Assembly: GCA_025774425.1 (NCBI GenBank)
Contig: JALGWA010000031.1
Location: 1 to 8,931 of the forward strand
Length of the DNA stretch: 8,931 nt
Direction of reading: 5' to 3'
Origin: a bacterium
GTDB lineage: Bacteria > Arandabacterota > Arandabacteria > Arandabacterales > JALGWA01
In this document: piece after piece, positions 1 through 5,489 of the stretch
How the letters are laid out: each line of letters begins with the position of its first letter
Position numbering within the stretch: position 1 is the first letter of the stretch
Notes under the pieces: model-generated
What the model saw: only the letters and a program-made list of their open reading frames with translations
Database searches by the model: none
What the model was told of the DNA's origin: nothing
Made by a program: the position numbers and the translations under genes

Positions 1-69
1 CTAAAATCCTTTCAATCACGTGTGGATTGGTGCGCGATGACTGCGCGCATGTCCAGAGGGGATAGCTGA
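1..69 (+). other. possible 3' tail of an upstream operon gene
   Basis: Two plus-strand frames are open from the window edge into this stretch. One runs from base 1 to a TGA at 67-69 (22 codons, ending MSRGDS). The other runs from base 3 to a TAG at 63-65 (20 codons, ending AHVQRG). Either could be the C-terminus of a gene lying just upstream of the HydB-like gene, with a 2-6 base gap like those elsewhere in the operon. Third-position GC is only moderate in both, so I cannot choose, and the stretch may simply be a leader. The first 20 bases are AT-richer than the rest, but I see no convincing promoter. Confidence 0.3.
55..62 (+). promoter_or_regulatory. ribosome binding site of the HydB-like gene
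   Basis: The purine-rich AGAGGGGA lies 9 bases before the ATG at 72 and supports that codon as the start. Confidence 0.6.
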
Positions 70-71
70 AT

Positions 72-1094
72 ATGGAAGCCTTCTTTATCACGGACTCCGA
101 TTTCGTGTCCTTTCTTTCCTGGCTGGAGAAGCGCGGCGACCTCTTCGTTACGACCAGGGATGAAGAAGACTGCGTCAAGATCAAACCCTATGCGGAAGCC
201 GGCGAGTTCCAGTATCCCGGCGTGCGGGCCGTCCAGCCGCTCAAGCCCTTCTTCTTCACCATGCTTGAAGAAGTGGCGCAATACCCTTCGGCGGAGGAGA
301 AGACTTACGAGGCCAAGCCGTTCACCATTCTGGGGGCGGCCGCCTGCGACCTGAGGGGGATTGAGGCACTCGACAAGGTGTTCCTCGAGGGCGATTTCAA
401 GGACCCGTTTTACGAGGAGAAGAGGGCCAAGAGCCTTCTCATAAGTTGCGACTGCACCGAGCCTTATGAGACGTGTTTCTGCACGCTCATGGGCATTAGG
501 CCCTACCCGGAGAAGACCTTCGATATCAACTTGTCCATGCTCGAGGGCGGCTATGTGGTCGAGGTGGGCTCGGACAAGGGCAAGCAGGTAATCGACGGCA
601 ACAAGAGTCTGTTCAAACCGGCGACGGACAATCATCTCTCGCAGCGACAGTCCTTGCGGAAGGAAGTGGAAGCGAAGGTCGAGGGGCAGTCGAAGCAGTA
701 CAAGCCTTCCGGTTCATGGCAGGACGCCATAGCCGAGGCGTTCGAGGACCCCGGGTGGGAGCGCAACGTGGAGACATGCGTCGAGTGCGGCGCATGCCTT
801 TTCATATGTCCGACGTGCCAGTGCTTCCTGCTCTATGACGAGAAGCTCAAGGACAGATACGAGAGACTGAGAATGTGGGATGCATGCGTCTACAGGAACT
901 TCGCCAGGGTGGGCGGTGGGGCGAACCCGCGGCCCAGGCTTGTGGAGAGGTTCAAGCACCGTTACTATCACAAGCTCGACTATTTCCCCAAGACCTATGG
1001 TTTCGAAGGCTGTGTGGGATGCGGAAGGTGTATTGTGGCCTGTCCGGGCAAGATCGACATGAGAGAGGTTCTGAAGGAAATATGCAAAGTATGA
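72..1094 (+). CDS. HydB/AsrA-like multi-[4Fe-4S] electron-transfer subunit (sulfhydrogenase beta-like)
   Basis: Cytoplasmic iron-sulfur protein of 340 residues, resembling the beta subunit of group 3b NAD(P)-linked hydrogenases (HydB) and AsrA of anaerobic sulfite reductase. Those proteins carry electrons between a flavoprotein partner and a catalytic subunit. Family marks visible here are KPFFF near residue 58, ACDLRGI at 91-97, and a cysteine motif C128-TEPYET-C135-F-C137. Two ferredoxin-type motifs follow: C236-x2-C239-x2-C242-x3-C246-P and C314-x2-C317-x2-C320-x3-C324-P. Additional cysteines at 249, 251 and 272 lie in the PTCQCF and WDAC segments typical of HydB. No signal peptide or membrane segment is apparent, and the length is normal for the family. 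The stop overlaps the next gene's ATG (ATGA), so HydB- and HydG-like proteins are probably made in step. The usual HydD/HydA partners are absent; a group 4 hydrogenase follows instead. Family identity is firm, but the electron donor is inferred. Confidence 0.9.
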   Translation: MEAFFITDSDFVSFLSWLEKRGDLFVTTRDEEDCVKIKPYAEAGEFQYPGVRAVQPLKPFFFTMLEEVAQYPSAEEKTYEAKPFTILGAAACDLRGIEALDKVFLEGDFKDPFYEEKRAKSLLISCDCTEPYETCFCTLMGIRPYPEKTFDINLSMLEGGYVVEVGSDKGKQVIDGNKSLFKPATDNHLSQRQSLRKEVEAKVEGQSKQYKPSGSWQDAIAEAFEDPGWERNVETCVECGACLFICPTCQCFLLYDEKLKDRYERLRMWDACVYRNFARVGGGANPRPRLVERFKHRYYHKLDYFPKTYGFEGCVGCGRCIVACPGKIDMREVLKEICKV

Positions 1095-1915
1095 AAAACG
1101 TTTACACGCCCATTGAAGCCAAGATCCTCGAAGTCATCGATGAGACCCCTACGATCAAGACGTTCGTAGTGGAGCCCAGGGAAGAAATCAAGTTCAAGGC
1201 CGGCCAGTTCATGGAGATGACCGTCCCCGGGCTCGGCGAGGCGCCTTTCACCCCTTCGTCCTCACCGAGCCAGAAGGGTAAGATCGACTTCACCGTCATG
1301 AAAGTCGGCAGGGTCACGGAAGCGCTTCACGAGATGACCGAGGGGCAGACGGTCGGGCTGAGGGGGCCTTTCGGGACCGAGTACCCGCTCGACAAGTGGA
1401 AGGGCAAGGAGATACTCATAGTCGGCGGCGGTGTGGGGGGCGCGCCCCTCAGGGCCCTCTTTCTCGCGCTCACCGAGAGGATCAACGATTTCAAGAAGAT
1501 CCTCTATTGCTACGGAGCCAGGACTCCGGCCGACATAGTCTACAAGGACCAGATACAGAAGGAGTGGCCGGCGATCGACCCCCGGCAGATCGAGACCCGG
1601 CTCACCGTGGATGAGGGCGATGCCCGCTGGAAAGGCAATGTCGGCGTCGTGACGACCGTCGTCGAGAACATCGGACTGGACGTCAAGACCAGCATCGGCG
1701 TGGTCTGCGGTCCACCCATCATGATGAAGTTCGCGACATTCAAGCTCGTTGACTTGGGATTCCCGGACGAGGCTATCTACTTGTCGATGGAGAAGAACAT
1801 GAGTTGCGGCATAGGCAAGTGCGGCCACTGCATGCTCGGCCAGTACATGGTCTGCAAGGACGGCCCGGTGCTTACCTATGATCTTATCAAGGACAAACCC
1901 GCACTTTGGGACTGA
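1091..1915 (+). CDS. HydG/AsrB-like FAD/NAD(P)-binding oxidoreductase with [2Fe-2S] cluster (sulfhydrogenase gamma-like)
   Basis: Flavoprotein of the ferredoxin-NADP reductase/PyrK superfamily, 274 residues, which in HydG and AsrB exchanges electrons between NAD(P)H and the iron-sulfur partner. The FAD domain shows AGQF at 37-40, GEAPFTPSSSP at 49-59 and GLRGPFG at 89-95. The nucleotide-binding domain begins with GGGVGGAPL at 112-120 and includes GARTP at 142-146 and CGPP at 206-209. The C-terminus has a PyrK-type [2Fe-2S] site, C239-x4-C244-x2-C247-x7-C255. I chose the ATG at 1091 because it forms an ATGA overlap with the HydB-like stop. An in-frame ATG at 1082 would add three residues and is nearly as good (GAGGT at 1065-1069, AAGGA at 1074-1078). 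The open frame extends back to 875, but that part only shadows the upstream gene. Together with the HydB-like protein it forms a plausible NAD(P)H-dehydrogenase module for the hydrogenase. NADH versus NADPH preference cannot be read from the motifs. Confidence 0.92.
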   Translation: MKNVYTPIEAKILEVIDETPTIKTFVVEPREEIKFKAGQFMEMTVPGLGEAPFTPSSSPSQKGKIDFTVMKVGRVTEALHEMTEGQTVGLRGPFGTEYPLDKWKGKEILIVGGGVGGAPLRALFLALTERINDFKKILYCYGARTPADIVYKDQIQKEWPAIDPRQIETRLTVDEGDARWKGNVGVVTTVVENIGLDVKTSIGVVCGPPIMMKFATFKLVDLGFPDEAIYLSMEKNMSCGIGKCGHCMLGQYMVCKDGPVLTYDLIKDKPALWD

Positions 1916-1920
1916 ACCGT

Positions 1921-1930
1921 GAGGCGGTGA
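1921..1930 (+). promoter_or_regulatory. ribosome binding site before a TTG start
   Basis: GAGGCGGTGA lies just upstream of the TTG at 1932-1934. This strong Shine-Dalgarno match, with the family-typical KKLFIDLD sequence starting right after it, supports TTG as the initiation codon of the polyferredoxin gene. No in-frame ATG is found near it. Confidence 0.65.
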
Positions 1931-1931
1931 G

Positions 1932-2417
1932 TTGAAGAAGCTATTCATTGACCTTGACGTGTGTGGAAGTAGTGAGAACGAGGGCAGATGCATCGCCGAG
2001 TGTGCATACCCCTTCCACCCCGACAACGACGGGGTGATTTCTTTGCTGGAGCTGGCCGCCTATGCGGTCATCTGCCGCCAGTGCGAATCGGGCAACTGCA
2101 TCAATGCGTGCCCGGTCGAGGCGCTCGAGAAGGACTCGAACGGCATTCTCCTCAGGCATACCATGCGCTGCGTGAGCTGCAAGTCGTGCGCCCTCGCTTG
2201 TCCTTTCGGCACGATCTACCCCGAGGCCATTCCCTTCGGGGTCTCGACGTGCGACTACTGTGTCCACAGGCTTGGTCCGGGCGAGGATCCGCTCTGCGTC
2301 AGGACCTGCAAGCCGGAAGGCGCGATCAAGTATGTCGACATTGAACCGGATGAGTCGAAGAACTTGCATGCAGTGGGAGACAATCTCGTCGTGAAGGCCG
2401 AGGTCTGGAAGAGGTAA
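1932..2417 (+). CDS. HycB/CooF-like polyferredoxin, hydrogenase electron-transfer subunit
   Basis: Iron-sulfur protein of 161 residues with 15 cysteines, like the HycB/CooF/HydN subunits that wire group 4 hydrogenases to a soluble dehydrogenase. Three complete four-cysteine sets are visible: C48-x2-C51-x4-C56-x3-C60, C80-x2-C83-x2-C86-x3-C90, and C107-x2-C110-x11-C122-x3-C126. The N-terminal set is irregular, with only C11, C20 and C24; the position where a CxxC second cysteine would fall is serine (C11-G-S-S). It therefore has three clear [4Fe-4S] sites and possibly a fourth of altered type. The gene starts with TTG, 16 bases after the HydG-like gene. It sits between the HydBG module and the membrane core, so it probably bridges them. 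No NuoI/EchF-type ferredoxin is seen in the window, and this protein may take that role. Confidence 0.9.
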   Translation: MKKLFIDLDVCGSSENEGRCIAECAYPFHPDNDGVISLLELAAYAVICRQCESGNCINACPVEALEKDSNGILLRHTMRCVSCKSCALACPFGTIYPEAIPFGVSTCDYCVHRLGPGEDPLCVRTCKPEGAIKYVDIEPDESKNLHAVGDNLVVKAEVWKR

Positions 2418-2426
2418 CAGAAAGAT

Positions 2427-3365
2427 ATGACTACTGTACTCCAAGGTGTGGTTTTCCTAGGCGCAGGTTTCTTGATTGCCGCTGTCGTGGGCATGTTCGC
2501 CCACTGGTTCGACAGGAAGATTACCGCGCGGGTGCAATGGCGGGTGGGGCCGCCGTTCTTCCAGCCGTGGTACGACTTCCTGAAGCTGCTCATCAAGGAA
2601 GTCATTGTTCCCGAGGGGGCCCAGAAGTTCACGTTCCTGGCCGCCCCCCTCGTATCGGTGGCGTCGGTTTCCGTGGTCGCCGCCCTGCTTATAAGGACGA
2701 TAGTGTTTCCCGCCGAGACGTTCATCGGGGACCTCATCGTGGTCATCTACCTGCTGACCATCCCCTCGCAGGCCTTGATCCTCGGCGCTTTCGCCTCCGG
2801 GAACCCTTTGGCCTCGCTCGGCGGCTCGCGGGAGATGAAGCTGATCCTCTCGTATGAGCTTCCATTCCTGCTTGCTATCCTCGTTCCCGTGGTCAAGGCC
2901 GGGGAGACGATCAGGCTGGGCGCGATACTGCAGTACCAGGGGACCGAGGGAGCGGTGATCGCTTCCGTCTCCGGCGTCATCTCTTTCGTCGTGGTGCTCT
3001 TGTGCATGCAGGCCAAGCTCGCCAAGGTGCCCTTCGACGCACCCGAAGCCGAGACCGAGATCATGGCCGGGGCCTATATCGAGTACTCCGGGGCGGCCCT
3101 GGGGCTCTTCAAACTCAGCCAGTGGATGATGATGTTCGTCGTGCCGCTGTTCATCATGATGCTCTGGATCGGTGCCGTCAACTGGCGGCAGACGCCGCTC
3201 AACATATTCTTCGCGGCGCTCATCTATATCGGCATTATCCTGTTCATGACGCTCGTTCGGAACACCAACGTGAGGCTCAGGATCGACCAGATCATGAAGT
3301 TCTTCTGGGCGAGGGTTACTCCGGTTGCTGTGATCGCCTTGATACTGGCGTTTCTAGGATTATGA
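2427..3365 (+). CDS. NuoH/HycD/EchB-like membrane anchor subunit of group 4 hydrogenase
   Basis: Integral membrane protein of 312 residues with about eight hydrophobic helices, homologous to complex I NuoH and hydrogenase HycD, CooK, EchB and MbhM. It anchors the peripheral arm and links redox events to the ion-translocating arm. Diagnostic motifs are FDRKITARVQWRVGPP (28-43) followed by QPWYDFLKL (46-54). The conserved acidic loop PFDAPEAETEI lies at 202-212, with AYIEYSG just after it; complex I has PFDLPEAE at the first site. The GPP-x2-QPWYD form is that of hydrogenase homologues more than of respiratory complex I. The gene starts 9 bases after the polyferredoxin stop, and GAGGT at 2410-2414 inside that gene's end is the best Shine-Dalgarno candidate. 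Length is normal for group 4 enzymes. Confidence 0.93.
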   Translation: MTTVLQGVVFLGAGFLIAAVVGMFAHWFDRKITARVQWRVGPPFFQPWYDFLKLLIKEVIVPEGAQKFTFLAAPLVSVASVSVVAALLIRTIVFPAETFIGDLIVVIYLLTIPSQALILGAFASGNPLASLGGSREMKLILSYELPFLLAILVPVVKAGETIRLGAILQYQGTEGAVIASVSGVISFVVVLLCMQAKLAKVPFDAPEAETEIMAGAYIEYSGAALGLFKLSQWMMMFVVPLFIMMLWIGAVNWRQTPLNIFFAALIYIGIILFMTLVRNTNVRLRIDQIMKFFWARVTPVAVIALILAFLGL

Positions 3366-3375
3366 GGGGTGAGGT

Positions 3376-3807
3376 ATGAGTGTAAAGCTGAAGGCGCTTA
3401 CCAAATCGATTTGGGTCTTTCATCTCGCCGCTAGCCCGTGCAACAACTGTGACATCGAGATACTCGATCTCCTCACGCCGCGTTTCGACATCGAGCGCTT
3501 CGGCATGCAGCTGGTCGGCAGCGTGCGGCACGCCGACGCCATACTCGTGACGGGATCGATGAACAGGAAGGCGAGAATCAGGCTCAAGAGAGTGATCGAG
3601 CAGGCTCCCAAGCCCTGCTTCGTGATAGCGCTGGGCAATTGCGCCTGCACCGGCGAGATGTTCGCGCCTTCGTACAACCAGATGAAGCCGCTCGATGAGG
3701 TCGTCCCGGTCGATGCCTATATCGCCGGCTGTCCGCCGAAGCCGGAGGCCATGATCATGGGAGTGGTCGCACTCATCGAGGCGACCTTGGCTGCGGCCAA
3801 GAAATAG
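3376..3807 (+). CDS. NuoB-like small subunit of group 4 [NiFe] hydrogenase (HycG/CooL/EchC/MbhJ family)
   Basis: Small [4Fe-4S] subunit of 143 residues that passes electrons directly to the Ni-Fe site of the large subunit. The proximal cluster ligands are visible as C22-N-N-C25-DIE, C89 in GNCACTG and C119 in AGCPPKPEA. The C-x2-C spacing at 22-25 is that of hydrogenase small subunits; complex I NuoB has adjacent cysteines at this point, so this argues against a quinone-reducing enzyme. C91 is an extra nearby cysteine. There is no twin-arginine signal and no additional ferredoxin domain, as expected for cytoplasm-facing group 4 enzymes. The start ATG at 3376 is preceded by GGGGTGAGGT, a good ribosome binding site, ten bases after the NuoH-like stop. 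Confidence 0.94.
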   Translation: MSVKLKALTKSIWVFHLAASPCNNCDIEILDLLTPRFDIERFGMQLVGSVRHADAILVTGSMNRKARIRLKRVIEQAPKPCFVIALGNCACTGEMFAPSYNQMKPLDEVVPVDAYIAGCPPKPEAMIMGVVALIEATLAAAKK

Positions 3808-3817
3808 GAGAACGGAC

Positions 3818-4267
3818 ATGGGTGAGGTAGTCGAAGGGTTAAAGTCCAAGTTCGGTGATGCCATCGTCGAGGTCTTCGAGAAAAGTCCGAGGCGCACATA
3901 TGTAACCGTCGATCCCGCCAGGTTTCCGGACATCGCGGAGCACATGTACAAGGACCTCGGCGCCAGACTGGCGATCGCCAGCGGGATGGACATGGAGAGG
4001 AACTTCGAGATCCTGTGGCACTTCTGTTTCGACGACGCCAACCACATCGTCAACCTCCGGGTGATCCTGGACCACGACAAGCCCTCGATCGAGTCCATCG
4101 CCGTGAGGGTTCCGGCGGCCGAGTGGATCGAACGCGAGATGTGGGAGCTGTTGGGGATCGAGTTCAGGAACCATCCCGACATGAGACATCTGTTGCTTAC
4201 GGACGACTGGCCTGAGGGCAAGTATCCTCTCAGGCGGGACTATGAAGGGTTGGGGGAAAATGAGTGA
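3818..4267 (+). CDS. NuoC-like subunit of group 4 hydrogenase (CooU/EchD/MbhK family)
   Basis: Peripheral-arm structural subunit of 149 residues related to the 30-kDa subunit of complex I (NuoC), which packs against the large subunit and carries no cofactor. The C-terminal signature is clear: AAEWIEREMWELLGIEF at 100-116, NHPDMRHLLLTDDW at 118-131, and PLRRDY at 137-142. It is a separate gene here, whereas in HycE-type formate hydrogenlyases the NuoC-like part is fused to the large subunit. AGGAG at 3806-3810 lies 7 bases before the ATG. Its stop lies inside the start of the large-subunit gene (ATGAGTGA), so the two are probably translationally coupled. Confidence 0.92.
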   Translation: MGEVVEGLKSKFGDAIVEVFEKSPRRTYVTVDPARFPDIAEHMYKDLGARLAIASGMDMERNFEILWHFCFDDANHIVNLRVILDHDKPSIESIAVRVPAAEWIEREMWELLGIEFRNHPDMRHLLLTDDWPEGKYPLRRDYEGLGENE

Positions 4268-5489
4268 CAAAGCGACCGCAAAGACGACCATAATCCCGAT
4301 CGGGCCGTACCACCCGCTCCAGGAGGAGCCCGAGTTCTTCAAACTCCACGTCCAGGGCGAGAGGGTCGTGAAGCTCGAAATCGAGATCGGGTACAACCAC
4401 AGGGGCATCGAGAGGTTGGCCGAGGACCTGACTTATGACCAGGTCCCCTTCCTCGTAGAGAGGATATGCGGCATCTGCTCTTGTTCTCATCCTTTCGCCT
4501 GCGTCAACGCCATCGAGGACGTCGGCGGGGTGGAGGTCCCGGAGAGGGCCAAGTACATCAGGATGTTCACGGGCGAGCTGGAGCGGATTCACTCGCACCT
4601 TCTCTGGCTGGGCCTGGCCGGCCATTTCCTCGGCTACAATACGGTCTGGATGTGGGCCTGGAAGTACCGCGAACCCGTGCTCGACCTCTTCGAGTTGATG
4701 ACGGGCAACAGGAATCACTACGCGATGTTCAAGCCGGGTGGCGTGAGAAGGGATTTCTACGAGGAGGACTTCCCTCGGGCCGCGCGGCTTCTCGACGACC
4801 TCCTGAGGCCGCTCATCATGTTCCGCGACGTCGCGCTCCAGGACCCGGTTCTCCAGGCGAGGACCAAAGGGGTCGGCGTGCTGACGCGGGAGGACTGCGT
4901 CGAGCTCGGTGCGCTCGGGCCCACGGCCAGGGCTTCGAACTACTGCATCGACGTGAGAAAGGACCATCCTTACGCCGCCTATGACAAAGTCGACTGGGAT
5001 GTCGTCTGCACGAGCAACGGGGACGTCTTCGACAAGGTCGTCGTGCGCGTGCTCGAGATGGTCGAGTCGGCGAAGATCTGCAAGCAGTGTCTCGAGAAGC
5101 TGAGAGAGGTCGACGACGGCATCGACTGCAACCTCAAGGAGATACCCCCGGGAGAGGGCATGGGGCATCACGAGGCCCCCAGGGGGGAGGTTTTCCACTA
5201 CGTGAGGTCCGACGGGACCAACCGCCCGGTGCGGTACAAGGTGAGGGCGCCCAGCTTCATGAACGTTCCCACGAACAACCGTGCCTGCGTCGGCTACACG
5301 GTTTCGGACGCCACGATAACCCTGGCCGCGATCGATCCGTGCTACTGCTGTACGGAGAGGACCGCCGTCGTCGACGCGGACAGCGGAAAGCAGATAATGA
5401 CATGGAAGGAGCTTCTGAGGCTGTCAAGACAGAAGACGGAGAGGCTGTTGGAGAAATATAACTCGAGGATGGACAGAATATGGACTTAA
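4260..5489 (+). CDS. NuoD-like [NiFe] catalytic large subunit of group 4 hydrogenase
   Basis: Catalytic subunit of 409 residues that would interconvert H+ and H2 at a Ni-Fe(CN)2CO site in the cytoplasmic arm. The N-terminal motif is R69-I-C70-G-I-C73 with H77, and the C-terminal motif is DP-C361-Y-C-C364-TER. All four expected Ni ligands (C70, C73, C361, C364) are therefore present, unlike complex I NuoD or sulfur-reducing MBX enzymes. The start IPIGPYHPLQEEPEFF and GYNHRGIE (about 45-52) are group 4 hallmarks. Two things are odd. C363 is an extra cysteine between the two distal ligands, where family members I recall have serine (DPCxSC). The chain also continues about 45 residues past C364, recalling the HycE extension removed by HycI after the arginine of TDR/TER. 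I chose ATG 4260, preceded by GGGGG; ATG 4242 would add six residues. The gene overlaps its neighbours by 8 and 10 bases. Confidence 0.94.
   Translation: MSDKATAKTTIIPIGPYHPLQEEPEFFKLHVQGERVVKLEIEIGYNHRGIERLAEDLTYDQVPFLVERICGICSCSHPFACVNAIEDVGGVEVPERAKYIRMFTGELERIHSHLLWLGLAGHFLGYNTVWMWAWKYREPVLDLFELMTGNRNHYAMFKPGGVRRDFYEEDFPRAARLLDDLLRPLIMFRDVALQDPVLQARTKGVGVLTREDCVELGALGPTARASNYCIDVRKDHPYAAYDKVDWDVVCTSNGDVFDKVVVRVLEMVESAKICKQCLEKLREVDDGIDCNLKEIPPGEGMGHHEAPRGEVFHYVRSDGTNRPVRYKVRAPSFMNVPTNNRACVGYTVSDATITLAAIDPCYCCTERTAVVDADSGKQIMTWKELLRLSRQKTERLLEKYNSRMDRIWT
5465..5469 (+). promoter_or_regulatory. ribosome binding site within the large-subunit gene for the NuoL-like gene
   Basis: GAGGA lies 10 bases before the ATG at 5480 and 19 before an in-frame ATG at 5489 that overlaps the large-subunit TAA (TAATG). 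The spacing favours 5480, but restart at 5489 is possible and would remove three residues. Confidence 0.45.

Noticed and set aside
875..1090. N-terminal extension of the HydG-like frame back to an ATG at 875
   Set aside because: The extra residues are the out-of-frame shadow of the HydB-like gene and show no family similarity. The conserved protein begins near 1082-1091.
1262..2026. Minus-strand open frame (254 codons) opposite the HydG-like gene
   Set aside because: It lacks motifs and crosses the boundary of two well-supported plus-strand genes.
3316..4221. Minus-strand open frame (301 codons) across three plus-strand genes
   Set aside because: It spans the NuoH-, NuoB- and NuoC-like genes, which are well supported, and its composition changes abruptly at their boundaries, as a shadow would.
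4230..5198. Minus-strand open frame (322 codons) opposite the hydrogenase large subunit
   Set aside because: It is a shadow caused by high GC in third codon positions. The plus strand carries both Ni-ligand motifs.
3376..5489. Reading the NuoB/C/D/H set as respiratory complex I
   Set aside because: The NuoB-like protein has hydrogenase-type C-x2-C spacing, the NuoD-like protein keeps all four Ni ligands, and the gene order and the HycB-like partner fit group 4 hydrogenases.
4260..5489. MBX/MBS-type sulfur reductase in place of a hydrogenase
   Set aside because: Those enzymes have lost part of the Ni-ligand cysteines, while C70, C73, C361 and C364 are all present here.
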